64,000 bases of DNA from Shimia sp049116215 (GCF_049116215.1 NZ_JAGDZB010000001.1:1054001-1118000), one strand, 5' to 3'. Counted from the first letter of the stretch, positions 33,053 through 41,717 are shown. Notes: generated from the letters alone by a model not told the origin. Translations and numbers: made by a program.

Positions 33053-34228
33053 TCAGATGCGCTCAATCGCAATGGCGATGCCCTGACCGCCGCCGATGCA
33101 CATGGTGATCAGGCCTTTGGAGCCACCGGTGCGGTCCAGCTCGTACATGGCTTTCACAGTGATGATTGCGCCGGTTGCGCCAACTGGGTGGCCCAGGGCA
33201 ATGGCGCCGCCGTTTGGGTTCACTTTGGCTGGGTCAAGACCAAGACCTTTGTTCACGGCAATGGCTTGCGCGGCGAAGGCTTCGTTGGACTCGATCACGT
33301 CAAAGTCGGTGATCGAGAGACCGGTTTTGGCCAGCAGGTTTTCTACTGCCGGGACTGGACCAATGCCCATGACCTCCGGACGGACACCGGCGTGGGCATA
33401 TCCCAGCACGCGGAACCGAGGTGTCAGACCAGCTTTTTCAGCGGCTTCGGCGCGCGCCAATACAATCGCGCCAGCGCCATCGTTGATGCCTGAGGCGTTG
33501 CCTGCGGTGACACGGCCGTCTTTCTTGAACACTGCGCGCAGTTTGCCCAAGCTCTCCATGGTGGAGGCGGTTGGGTGTTCGTCGCGGGCAAAGGGCACCA
33601 TGTCGCGGCGCACTTTGACATCAATTGGCACGATTTGATCGTCAAAATATCCGGCCTCGATGGCTGCTGCGGCCCGTTGCTGAGAGGCGAGAGCAAAGGC
33701 ATCCATGTCTTCGCGGGTGACATCGTTTTCATCAGCGACATTTTCGGCGGTGATGCCCATGTGACCGGTGCCAAACGGGCAGTTCAGCGCACCCAGCATC
33801 ATGTCGAGGGTTTTCACATCACCCATTTTCTGGCCCCAGCGCTGGGACTGCATGATGTAGGGGCTGCGCGACATGTTTTCCGCGCCGCCAGCGACGGCAA
33901 AATCCGCATCGCCCAGCATCAGAGATTGCGTGGCGGAGACAATTGCCTGCGCGCCGGAGCCACAAAGCCGGTTCACGTTCATGGCTGGTGTGGTGTCTGG
34001 GATGCCGGCCTGCATCGCGGCCACGCGCGATAGGTACATGTCACGTGGTTCGGTGTTGATCACGTGGCCAAAGACCACGTGGCCAATTTGACCACCTTCC
34101 ACGCCTGCGCTTTCCATCGCCGCCTTGGTGACGGTGGCGCCAAGATCAATGGGGGCGGTGTTGGCAAGGGACCCGCCAAAGGTGCCAATGGCGGTACGTG
34201 CGCCGCCGAGAATTACGATGTCCGACAT
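33053..34228 (-). CDS. Beta-ketothiolase (acetyl-CoA acetyltransferase), BktB-like
   Basis: A 391-residue thiolase. The nucleophile is C89 in NVNRLCGSG; the general-base histidine lies in GGAIALGHPVGATGA, and the second cysteine in MCIGGGQG. The start is ATG 34228 behind GAGGAGACG; the longer frame adds five residues upstream of the binding site. It condenses two acyl-CoA molecules or cleaves 3-ketoacyl-CoA. The pattern is near BktB (VVFGHVINTEPRDMYLSR), so butanoate metabolism or polyhydroxyalkanoate supply is likely. No phaB is adjacent. It is divergent from the XRE-cupin gene. Confidence 0.93.
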   Translation of the reverse strand: MSDIVILGGARTAIGTFGGSLANTAPIDLGATVTKAAMESAGVEGGQIGHVVFGHVINTEPRDMYLSRVAAMQAGIPDTTPAMNVNRLCGSGAQAIVSATQSLMLGDADFAVAGGAENMSRSPYIMQSQRWGQKMGDVKTLDMMLGALNCPFGTGHMGITAENVADENDVTREDMDAFALASQQRAAAAIEAGYFDDQIVPIDVKVRRDMVPFARDEHPTASTMESLGKLRAVFKKDGRVTAGNASGINDGAGAIVLARAEAAEKAGLTPRFRVLGYAHAGVRPEVMGIGPVPAVENLLAKTGLSITDFDVIESNEAFAAQAIAVNKGLGLDPAKVNPNGGAIALGHPVGATGAIITVKAMYELDRTGGSKGLITMCIGGGQGIAIAIERI

Positions 34229-34386
34229 CTGTCGTCTCCTCATGAAATCGTGTTGGCGTCAGTATGCAGGCGCAGCATCAGCGAGTCAGGTGGAACGGTG
34301 CGTCACAGTTTCTGCGCCCGTAGTCTTACGGAGGTGTGTTTCGCGGTTTGATTGACAAAAGGTGGCAGATTCCCGCATTTGGGGGC
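34229..34386. promoter_or_regulatory. Divergent region between thiolase and XRE-cupin regulator
   Basis: 158 bases. A perfect TTGACA at 34352-34357 points towards the regulator, but no good -10 follows at 17 bases. Regulator start is ATG 34387 just after GGGGGC. Confidence 0.3.
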
Positions 34387-34944
34387 ATGAGTAACGATCT
34401 GCCTATCTTGGAACTTTTGCCCGCGCGGTTGCGGGAGGCCCGCCGTGCGCAAGGGCTGTCGCTGGATGCGGTGGCCAAGCTTTCTGGCGTGAGCCGGTCG
34501 ATGGTGAGCCAGATCGAGCGTGGGGAAAGTAGCCCGACAATTGCGACGCTTTGGAATCTGACACGGGCGTTGCAGGTGGATTTTGCTGGATTGCTGGATG
34601 CGCAGGCAGGGGACAAAGTGGATGTGCTGCGCGCATCTGATGTGCCGCGGTTTGACAATATGGGGCACCTTTGTCTCATCCGGATCCTGTCGCCACCTGA
34701 AGATGTGGGTGGCCATGAGGTCTATGACATCACCTTTGAGGCAGGCGGCAGCCTGAAAAGCGCGCCGCATACCCGTGGGGCGACGGAGCAGCTGACAGTT
34801 TTGACTGGTGCTGTGTCGGTGACTAGTGGGACGGCTTCGCAGGAGTTGGGTGAAGGTGACACCGCGCGTTATGCGGCGGATGTAGCACATGCGATTGAGG
34901 CGACAGAGCCCGCGCGGGTGTTTCTGATTGTGAAGAACGCTTGA
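34387..34944 (+). CDS. XRE-family regulator with C-terminal cupin domain
   Basis: A 185-residue protein. An HTH_3 domain (residues about 10-68, LSGVSRSMVSQIERGESSPT) is followed by a cupin barrel (about 110-180, ITFEAGGSLKSAPHTRGATE). Such proteins (PuuR/SinR-like) control amine, amino acid or fatty acid metabolism, often with a small ligand in the cupin. The ATG at 34387 gives the usual family N-terminus; an in-frame start at 34336 adds 17 unrelated residues. It may control the divergent thiolase or the kbl-tdh operon downstream. Confidence 0.9.
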   Translation: MSNDLPILELLPARLREARRAQGLSLDAVAKLSGVSRSMVSQIERGESSPTIATLWNLTRALQVDFAGLLDAQAGDKVDVLRASDVPRFDNMGHLCLIRILSPPEDVGGHEVYDITFEAGGSLKSAPHTRGATEQLTVLTGAVSVTSGTASQELGEGDTARYAADVAHAIEATEPARVFLIVKNA

Positions 34945-35279
34945 GAGATTGAGTAAGGGCGGCGCCTGCCTGGGTAGGTGCCCCCAAGTCGGTGTTTTGA
35001 TCTTAAGTCCGTCAAAAACCGCAACCGAACTTGGTGTTTCCAGCTTTTCTAATGCATCTGCCCTGGGGCAGGCCCGCTTTCGGGACATTGTCTGTGGCAA
35101 TACCCTGTCGCGCGATGGGTGCAGACCGACCTATCGGCCGGGCGGTTTTGGCGTTTCTATGGTAGTCTGGGTTTAAGGTGGATCCTGAATTTCGGATTTT
35201 TGTCCGCTATAACGCATTCCCCCTTCACGGACGTGAATCCGTTATGGTAGAGGGTCGTCCATCATTATGGAGAACTCCC
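34945..35279 (+). other. Non-coding gap upstream of kbl with several hairpins
   Basis: 335 bases with no gene. Consecutive small hairpins are visible: GGCGCCT/AGGTGCC (34961-34967 with 34976-34982), CTGCC/GGCAG (35058-35071), CCCG/CGGG (35073-35084), GTCTG and ACCC with GGGT and CAGAC (35090-35126), and CCGA/TCGG (35126-35137), then GGGCGGTTTT. Part may terminate the XRE transcript; the rest could be a small RNA or a kbl leader. GGAG lies just before the kbl start. Reading frames crossing it look like shadows. Confidence 0.4.
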
Positions 35280-36467
35280 ATGTCAGACGCTTTCTTGACC
35301 GACATCCGCGACACGCTCACCAACATTGAGGCCGAGGGTCTGATGAAAAAAGAGCGCATGATCACGTCACCCCAAGGTGGCGAAATTCAAGTGGGGGATC
35401 GGGAGGTCATCAACCTGTGCGCCAACAACTATTTGGGATTGGCGGACAATCCGGCGCTGATTGAAGCCGCAAAGGATGCGATGGACCCGCGCGGGTTTGG
35501 CATGGCCTCGGTGCGGTTTATTTGCGGCACGCAGGACATTCACCGCGAATTGGAGCAGAAGCTCGCAAGCTTTTTGGGTAAGGATGATTCGATCCTTTTT
35601 GCCGCCTGTTTTGATGCTAATGGCGGGTTGTTTGAGCCGCTGTTGACCAAGGAAGACGCAATTGTGTCGGACAGCCTGAACCACGCGTCGATCATTGACG
35701 GCATCCGCCTGTGTAAGGCGAAGCGGTATCGCTATGCCAACAATGACATGGTGGATTTGGAAGCGATGTTGCAGCACGCGCGCAACGAGGGCGCACGGCA
35801 TATTATGATTGCCACGGACGGCGTGTTTTCGATGGATGGGTATCTGGCGAATCTGCCTGAGATCACACGTTTGGCCAAGAAATACGACGCGGTGGTGATG
35901 GTGGATGACTGTCATGCCACCGGGTTTATGGGGCCTAATGGGGCCGGTACACCGGATCATTTTGGCGTCGATGTGGATATTCTGACCGGCACTTTGGGCA
36001 AGGCGCTGGGCGGGGCGATTGGCGGTTACATCGCTGGACCGCAGCCGGTGATTGATCTGCTGCGCCAAAGGGCGCGGCCGTATCTGTTTTCCAACTCGCT
36101 GCCGCCCAGCATTGTGGCGGCGGGATTGGAAGCGATCCGCTTGGTCGAAGACGGTGCCGAAGACCGGGCGCGGTTGCGCGAGAATGCGCAGTATTGGCGG
36201 GCTGGGCTTGAGAAGCTGGGTTTTGAGATCCTGCCGGGCGAGCATCCAATTATTCCGGTGATGCTGGGCGAGGCGCAGTTGGCGCAGGAGATGGCGGCAA
36301 AGTTGTTTGAGGAAGGGGTCTATGTGTCGGGCTTCTTTTTCCCGGTGGTGCCGCGTGGGCAGGCGCGGATTCGCACGCAGATGAATGCGGCGCTTACGCG
36401 GGATGAGTTGGACCGGGCCTTGGCGGCCTTTGGCAAGGTGGGCAAGGTCTTGGGGATTGTCTCATGA
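35280..36467 (+). CDS. kbl: 2-amino-3-ketobutyrate CoA ligase (glycine C-acetyltransferase)
   Basis: A 395-residue PLP enzyme of the alpha-oxoamine synthase family. It splits 2-amino-3-ketobutyrate with CoA into glycine and acetyl-CoA, the second step of threonine breakdown. PLP lysine is K241 in TGTLGKALGG; the DDCHATGFMG motif is intact. The start is ATG 35280 behind GGAG; a longer frame from 35178 is not supported. It overlaps tdh by four bases (ATGA), a standard kbl-tdh operon. The product glycine and acetyl-CoA enter central metabolism. Confidence 0.96.
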   Translation: MSDAFLTDIRDTLTNIEAEGLMKKERMITSPQGGEIQVGDREVINLCANNYLGLADNPALIEAAKDAMDPRGFGMASVRFICGTQDIHRELEQKLASFLGKDDSILFAACFDANGGLFEPLLTKEDAIVSDSLNHASIIDGIRLCKAKRYRYANNDMVDLEAMLQHARNEGARHIMIATDGVFSMDGYLANLPEITRLAKKYDAVVMVDDCHATGFMGPNGAGTPDHFGVDVDILTGTLGKALGGAIGGYIAGPQPVIDLLRQRARPYLFSNSLPPSIVAAGLEAIRLVEDGAEDRARLRENAQYWRAGLEKLGFEILPGEHPIIPVMLGEAQLAQEMAAKLFEEGVYVSGFFFPVVPRGQARIRTQMNAALTRDELDRALAAFGKVGKVLGIVS

Positions 36468-37513
36468 GCAAACCAAACACCATGACCGCACTGGAGAAAT
36501 CCAAACCTGAGGAAGGTCTGTGGATGGTGCAGGCGCCGGTGCCGGAGATTGGGCCGGATGAGGTGCTGATCAAGGTCAACAAGACCGGGATTTGTGGCAC
36601 GGATATTCACATCTGGAACTGGGATGATTGGGCCAGCGCAACGGTGCCGGTGCCATTGATCACCGGTCATGAGTTCGCTGGTGAGATTGTCGAGATGGGC
36701 CGCAATGTGGATGGGCTTGAGATTGGTCAGCGCTGTTCCGGTGAGGGGCATATCATTGGCCATGAAAGCCGACAGGCGCGGGCGGGGAAGTTTCACCTCG
36801 ACCCGGGCACACGCGGGATTGGCGTGAATGTGCAGGGGGCCTTTGCGCAGTATTTGCGGTTGCCGGCGTTTAATGTGGTGCCTTTGCCAGATGACATTCC
36901 AGATGAAATCGGGGCGATTTTGGACCCGCTGGGCAATGCCGTGCACACGGCGTTGAGCTTTGATCTTCTGGGTGAGGACGTGTTGATCACTGGGGCCGGG
37001 CCGATTGGGATCATGGCGGCGGCGGTGGTGAAACACGCGGGGGCGCGGCATGTGGTGATCACCGACATCAATCCGGACCGGCTGGCGTTGGCGGAGCATG
37101 TGGTGCCCAATGCGCGGGCGGTGAATGTGGCCAGTGAAGATCTGCAAGACGTGATGCATGAGCTGGGCCTAAAAGAAGGCTTTGATGTGGGCCTTGAGAT
37201 GAGCGGCTCGCAGATGGCGCTGGATCAGATGGTCGAGGCGCTGGTGATGGGCGGTAAGATTGCGCTTTTGGGCATTCCGCCGGGCAAGTCGCCGGTGGAT
37301 TGGAACCGCTTTGTGTTCAAGGCGATCACCATCAAAGGCGTCTATGGCCGCGAGATGTTTGAGACCTGGTACAAGATGATTGCTATGTTGCAGAATGGTT
37401 TGGATGTTAGTCGGGTGGTCACACATCAGATGCCGGTTGCGCAGTTCAAAGACGGTTTTGCGGCGATGAAATCCGGCAAGTCGGGCAAGGTTGTGCTGGA
37501 TTGGACCACCTGA
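36464..37513 (+). CDS. tdh: L-threonine 3-dehydrogenase without structural-zinc cysteines
   Basis: A 349-residue medium-chain dehydrogenase. It oxidises threonine with NAD+ to 2-amino-3-ketobutyrate for Kbl. The catalytic zinc site looks intact (C44 in ICGTDIH, H69-E70 in GHE), as do the Rossmann motif GAGPIG and the segment GVYGREMFETWYKM typical of Tdh. The four cysteines of the structural zinc lobe are all changed: by alignment with E. coli C93, C96, C99 and C107, this protein has G99, S102, A105 and D113, with no length change. This lobe is normally conserved in Tdh, so this is a zinc-lobe-less form, perhaps common to a clade. Confidence 0.93.
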   Translation: MSKPNTMTALEKSKPEEGLWMVQAPVPEIGPDEVLIKVNKTGICGTDIHIWNWDDWASATVPVPLITGHEFAGEIVEMGRNVDGLEIGQRCSGEGHIIGHESRQARAGKFHLDPGTRGIGVNVQGAFAQYLRLPAFNVVPLPDDIPDEIGAILDPLGNAVHTALSFDLLGEDVLITGAGPIGIMAAAVVKHAGARHVVITDINPDRLALAEHVVPNARAVNVASEDLQDVMHELGLKEGFDVGLEMSGSQMALDQMVEALVMGGKIALLGIPPGKSPVDWNRFVFKAITIKGVYGREMFETWYKMIAMLQNGLDVSRVVTHQMPVAQFKDGFAAMKSGKSGKVVLDWTT

Positions 37514-37572
37514 GGGGGCGTTGCCCCCGTCCCATCGGTGATGGGACTCCCCCAGGATATTTGGGGAAGGAG
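37514..37572 (+). repeat. Triple-hairpin intergenic element after tdh
   Basis: Three adjacent palindromes: GGGGGC-GTT-GCCCCC (37514-37528), CCCATC-GGT-GATGGG (37531-37545), and CCCC-AGGATATTT-GGGG (37550-37566), then AAGGAGAAAG. The last block has the look of a dispersed intergenic motif of Rhodobacteraceae. It may terminate kbl-tdh; there is no T-run. Confidence 0.6.
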
Positions 37573-37657
37573 AAAGCGTTGAGACTGTGAGGGATCGCAG
37601 GGCTTGAGCCAGTTTTGGTTGTGTCGCATGGTGGCGCGACACAACTGAGGCGGGTTA

Positions 37658-39907
37658 ATGGCACGGATAACATCCTATCAGCAGATCTTGGAGTTGAAGG
37701 ACACTGGCGAGATCAGTGACGTGGAATGGCAGCTGATGGAGAACTGTCGGGCGGGCGTGCGCACTGTATTGAATGCCGGAGAGAGACCGGACGAACCATC
37801 GCCGGAGGTGACGGTTCAGGCGGAGTTGCTGAGGTATCTGATTTTGGGTGGGTGCGAGGCTTGGAAGGTTGACGAATCTGGGGTCGACCTTTGCTGCGCC
37901 TATGTCACCGGCCAGCTTGAGTTAGACTTTGCGACAACGCGGGGGCAGACCTTTCTTGCCGGATGCCGATTTGACAATAAGATAAGTGCGGCCCAAACAC
38001 GATTTCAACTCCTGAGCCTCGAAGGGAGCTGGATCAAAGAGCTGTTCGCGCAAGGCGTCAAGGTTTCGGGCAGCGTACATCTGCGAAATAAATTTCGAAG
38101 CCAAGGCCAGGTTAGCTTTTCAGATGCAAAAATCGAAGGAACGTTTGACTGTTCAGACAGTCAATTTGAGAATGCAGATGGTTACGCATTGTTCGCCGAC
38201 GGAGCGGTGTTTTCAGGCAGCGTCCTTCTAAGAAAAGGTTTTCACGCGATCGGGGAAGTGCGCTTGGGCAGAGCTAAGATAGGCGGCTCACTCGAATGCG
38301 ATGGAAGTTCGTTGTCTCTCCCTGAGCAAGATCCGGAAAACGTAGAAGAAGGAAAGATCGATCGCTATGCACTGTTCGCGGAGGAAGCAAAAGTCGCTGG
38401 CAGTGTCTATCTGCGCCACGGGTTTTGTGCTCGAGGAGAGGTACGCTTGGCCGGAAGTGAAATTGGTGGAAATCTCGACTTCGATCAAGCTCAAATAGAC
38501 AATGAAGGTGGAAGTGCGCTGTTTGCACAAGGGGTCAAAGTACTTGGTTCTGTGTTCTTGCGGCGGGGTTTTTGCGCGACAGGTGAGGTGAGTTTTGCGA
38601 GTGCCGAAATTTGTGCTCAGATGAGCTGCACAAATAGTAAATTTAAAAACCCGGTGGGTTTTGCGCTGTTCGCGCAAAACCTGACTGTCAGGCATGGTGT
38701 TTTTCTGGATGGCGGGTTTATAGCGGAAGGAGAGGTCAGTCTTCGGGGCGCAAAGATTGGCGACCTCAATGTTAAGCAGAGCACAATGACTCACATTCCA
38801 ACCGAAGCAGACAGGCTTGAGCGTTGGGCCTTGAACGCGGAGGCTATGGAAGTCACCGGCAATGTTTCCTTGCGCTCCGGGAGCCGTATTATCGGCGGCG
38901 TCCTGCTTGCCGGTGTCAAAATTGGGGGCAAATTTGAGGTTGAGGACTGCGCATTGCACGGGGTTGAGCATAGGACAAAGACTTTGGTGCGGCCTGCGCT
39001 TGAGGCCGTACGACTGAAGGCACAATCGATTTACTGGAAGCCACAAGAAATCCAAGGTGTTGTTCATCTTAACGATGCCACTTGCGACACTTTGAACGAC
39101 AAATTGGAAAGTTGGCCCCAGGCGGGTCAACTCAATCTCGATGGGTTTTCCTATGAGCATTTGGCGCGGGTAGGCCCCATCAAGCAGCGCCTCAAGTGGG
39201 TGCAAATCTCCTCGACGCGGGAAGGAGAATTTTCGCCGCAACCGTTGCGGCGGTTGGCTGAGGTGCTCAAGGCCATGGGCCACGAGGCGGAGGCTCGGCA
39301 AGTGCAGATGGAAAAGGAGCGTCTGTTGGCGAGGGACCGTCAGCGACGGGGTCTGGCGGAGCTGGACGTGTTGAGAAAGAAGCGAGATGCGCAGCCGGAG
39401 CCAAAGGACCACAACGCACTGCAAGATCGCATCAATGTGCTTTGGTGGGAGGTCAAATTTCTGCCGGTGTGGTCGTTGGTGTTGCGACATTTGATCGGCT
39501 ATGGCTATGCACCGCAGCGGGCGGCGTTTTGGGCCGGTGGGGTGATCACGGTGTTTGCTCTGTTTTATCTGTTTGTGTGGAACTTTGGTGGCATGGTGCC
39601 AAATTCGGAGGTCATTTTGACCTCTGAGGCGTGGCGTGAGATTTTGGCGCAGGAGACCAAGCAAATCGGGGCCGCCTGGGAGGCCAGTGCGATTGGGCAG
39701 CACTATGAGACCTTTGCCGCCATGACCTATGCGGCGGATGTGTTTATTCCGTTGATTGATTTTGGGCAGCAGCGCGCATGGACGGCGACCACCGCCACAA
39801 AGCTTGGCACCGTGGCGTGGGCCATGACGTGGGTCTTGGAAGGGTTTGGCTGGCTGGTCACGGCGCTTGGCGCGGCGGCGATTACGGGGATCATTCGGCG
39901 GGAGTGA
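37658..39907 (+). CDS. Large membrane-anchored repeat protein (49-residue beta-helix-like repeats)
   Basis: A 749-residue protein I do not recognise as a named enzyme. Residues about 128-440 hold six repeats starting at 128, 177, 238, 287, 336 and 391, so the period is 49 with longer inserts after units 2 and 5. Each begins LFA/LNA, then a V.GSV.LR strand, G.V.L..AKIGG and a short acidic/cysteine segment. This suggests a right-handed beta-helix like pentapeptide or bactofilin-type repeats. A charged coiled stretch (about 530-590) follows, then two membrane helices (625-645 and 715-745). Related actinobacterial proteins are labelled membrane-associated oxidoreductase without known activity. 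The repeat region is visibly AT-richer than its neighbours, while the C-terminal third is GC-rich. Confidence 0.85.
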   Translation: MARITSYQQILELKDTGEISDVEWQLMENCRAGVRTVLNAGERPDEPSPEVTVQAELLRYLILGGCEAWKVDESGVDLCCAYVTGQLELDFATTRGQTFLAGCRFDNKISAAQTRFQLLSLEGSWIKELFAQGVKVSGSVHLRNKFRSQGQVSFSDAKIEGTFDCSDSQFENADGYALFADGAVFSGSVLLRKGFHAIGEVRLGRAKIGGSLECDGSSLSLPEQDPENVEEGKIDRYALFAEEAKVAGSVYLRHGFCARGEVRLAGSEIGGNLDFDQAQIDNEGGSALFAQGVKVLGSVFLRRGFCATGEVSFASAEICAQMSCTNSKFKNPVGFALFAQNLTVRHGVFLDGGFIAEGEVSLRGAKIGDLNVKQSTMTHIPTEADRLERWALNAEAMEVTGNVSLRSGSRIIGGVLLAGVKIGGKFEVEDCALHGVEHRTKTLVRPALEAVRLKAQSIYWKPQEIQGVVHLNDATCDTLNDKLESWPQAGQLNLDGFSYEHLARVGPIKQRLKWVQISSTREGEFSPQPLRRLAEVLKAMGHEAEARQVQMEKERLLARDRQRRGLAELDVLRKKRDAQPEPKDHNALQDRINVLWWEVKFLPVWSLVLRHLIGYGYAPQRAAFWAGGVITVFALFYLFVWNFGGMVPNSEVILTSEAWREILAQETKQIGAAWEASAIGQHYETFAAMTYAADVFIPLIDFGQQRAWTATTATKLGTVAWAMTWVLEGFGWLVTALGAAAITGIIRRE

Positions 39908-40053
39908 GCCGACGCGCGCGGAATTTAACAAGCGTACCATTGAAATTGGGGTGTCGCGCCCCCATTTACGGATTGAGGAGAGAGGACACGGTCCCGCCTC
40001 CGAGCAGCCAAAGAAAAGGCGCTTGTCACTGCTCCGATAGAGGAGACTTCAAT

Positions 40054-40335
40054 ATGCTCATTGCCCTTTATGTCATCCTTGTCATCGCGCTCCCTGCAGC
40101 CATCGGGGCACAGTTGGTGATGAAAAATATCAACCGCAAGGACCCTGTCGGCGGCTTCATGTTGTTGTTGCTGGCGGCTGTGCCAGCGCTTGCCTATGGG
40201 CTGTATGTTCCGGAAGGCCTTATTTTGGATTTCCGGTTTGATCTGGGGGGACCTGGTGCCTATGGGCTGGGTGTGGTGATTGGTGCCGCGATTGGCGCGG
40301 TTCAGCGCTGGGCGCCTAAGAGGCTCGCTGAATAG
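40054..40335 (+). CDS. Small integral membrane protein, unknown function
   Basis: A 93-residue hydrophobic protein. Three helices are predicted: residues 2-22 (LIALYVILVIALPAAIGAQL), 32-52 (GGFMLLLLAAVPALAYGLYV) and 68-84 (GAYGLGVVIGAAIGAVQRW). The start is ATG 40054, with GAGGAG upstream. I do not recognise a family. It follows the repeat protein after 146 bases and precedes the GNAT gene; nothing in the context names its task. Confidence 0.75.
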   Translation: MLIALYVILVIALPAAIGAQLVMKNINRKDPVGGFMLLLLAAVPALAYGLYVPEGLILDFRFDLGGPGAYGLGVVIGAAIGAVQRWAPKRLAE

Positions 40336-40378
40336 GTGTTTTCGTGGTAGCACAGCCCTGCGTTTCAGGAGGCAGGGC

Positions 40379-40996
40379 ATGGGTGTGATCCGGCAAGCAA
40401 CACAGGCTGATCAAGAGCGGTTGTATGAGGTGGTGGTGCAAACCGGCAAAGCCGGGAACGATGCCACACCTCTGTATCAAGACACCAACATGCTTGGACA
40501 TATTTACACGGCGCCTTACGTGGTTTTGGCGCCGGAATTGGCGTTTGTGGTGGAGATCAACGGGCAGGTAGAGGGCTATGTCTGTGGAGTGGTGGACAGC
40601 CGCGTGTTTGAGGCGCAGCTTGAAGACGCGTGGTGGCCCGCGTTGCGGGAGCGGTATCCGGCGCCGGATGCGGCTAGGCGGGAGCGGTGGACCGAAGATG
40701 AGCGGCGGGTGGATTGGATGCACAATCCCGTGCCAACGCCGGACTATGTGGTCACGCCACATCCGGCGCATATGCATATGAACCTGATGCCAAAGGCCCG
40801 CGGCGGCGGGCTTGGGCGGCGTTTGTTTGACGCATGGCTGCAAGCGGCCCAAGCGCAGGGCGTTGGGCCGGTGCATATTGGGGCTGATCCCAAAAATGAC
40901 GGTGGTATCGCTTTTTGGCGCGCCATGGGGTTTACACGGCTGCGCCAGCCTGACGGGCGGTTTTCGGAGACCTCTGTTTGGATGGGGCGGTCATAG
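40379..40996 (+). CDS. GNAT-family N-acetyltransferase
   Basis: A 205-residue GNAT. The start region IRQATQADQERLYEVVVQ is the first strand/helix of the fold. The central VVLAPELAFVVEINGQVEGYVCGVVDS, the region around MHMNLMPKARGGGLGRRLFDAWL (the CoA-binding R/Q-x-x-G-x-G/A loop), and the end DPKNDGGIAFWRAMGFT fit the fold. The arrangement resembles the GNAT domain of bacterial and eukaryotic O-GlcNAcase-like proteins, but that is weak. Substrate unknown. It starts at ATG 40379 after GGCAGGGC. Confidence 0.88.
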   Translation: MGVIRQATQADQERLYEVVVQTGKAGNDATPLYQDTNMLGHIYTAPYVVLAPELAFVVEINGQVEGYVCGVVDSRVFEAQLEDAWWPALRERYPAPDAARRERWTEDERRVDWMHNPVPTPDYVVTPHPAHMHMNLMPKARGGGLGRRLFDAWLQAAQAQGVGPVHIGADPKNDGGIAFWRAMGFTRLRQPDGRFSETSVWMGRS

Positions 40997-41011
40997 GCGT
41001 AGTTCTCTTCA

Positions 41012-41028
41012 ATATTGGGATCCAATAT
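41012..41028. promoter_or_regulatory. 17-base perfect palindrome upstream of tetR
   Basis: ATATTGG-GAT-CCAATAT, between the GNAT stop and the TetR start (132 bases before it). TetR regulators bind such sites, so it may be its operator. Confidence 0.5.
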
Positions 41029-41159
41029 ACATCACTCAATGTTTCATGGGGAAAGATGAAAGTCTTGTTTGCGCTGTCCGGCCATCCTAGGGTGCATGGC
41101 GCAAAGTGAACACATATTCACCGCGCCAAAAAACGTAAGCCAACGGGACACCGAGCCAA

Positions 41160-41717
41160 ATGCGCGAGAAGATTTTAGACGCCACCGCAGCTATGTTGGT
41201 GGCACATGGCACACAAGCGTCGATGAGCAAGATTGCCAAGCAGGCTGGCGTTGCCACCGGCTCGCTCTATAATCATTTCGAAAACAAAGATGTGCTGATC
41301 CGAGCGGTGTATGAAGAGCTTGGCGTGATTGTCGAAAATGCGCTGGTGACGGGGGACAATCCGGAGCAACCGGCGCAGGATCGGCTCAAGGCTTTTATTG
41401 ATCGGCAAATTGATTTTGTCTGGTTTAATGAAAACAACGCGGACTTGCATGAGTATCTGTCCAACGTACCGTTGCTGCCGCGCGAAGAGGTGCTCGACAG
41501 TTTCAAACGGACGTCCGACTTCATTGCGGAGCTGTTGCGTCAGCTGCAGGCCGAGGGTTGGGTGATCGCAGGGGATGTTGGGCTGTTTGGCGGCTTCATT
41601 GGCGGCGGCATTCGCAACACGTTGAAGTGGCAGCGCTCGCTTGGGGTGACGCTGACGCCGGAGATGCGGGCGCAGGTGCACCACCTTTGTCTGCATGGGC
41701 TGCGCAAAGACGCCTAA
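41160..41717 (+). CDS. TetR-family transcriptional regulator
   Basis: A 185-residue regulator. The HTH (residues about 1-45) is MREKILDATAAMLVAHG, then MSKIAKQAGVATGSLYNHFENKDVL, clearly TetR. The rest is the helical ligand domain. The start is ATG 41160, giving the usual short N-terminus; a different frame before it (from 41097) ends in unrelated sequence. It lies upstream of a palindrome at 41012 (likely its operator) and converges, six bases apart, on tamB. No obvious efflux or target gene is next to it; the GNAT gene upstream is one candidate. Confidence 0.92.
   Translation: MREKILDATAAMLVAHGTQASMSKIAKQAGVATGSLYNHFENKDVLIRAVYEELGVIVENALVTGDNPEQPAQDRLKAFIDRQIDFVWFNENNADLHEYLSNVPLLPREEVLDSFKRTSDFIAELLRQLQAEGWVIAGDVGLFGGFIGGGIRNTLKWQRSLGVTLTPEMRAQVHHLCLHGLRKDA

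Noticed and set aside
38288..39940. 550-residue frame antisense to the repeat protein
   Set aside because: The plus-strand frame has clear repeats and membrane helices; the antisense frame is low-complexity and lacks a family.
41097..41160. Possible frameshifted N-terminus of the TetR regulator
   Set aside because: The ATG at 41160 already gives a normal TetR N-terminus, and the upstream frame ends in unrelated sequence.
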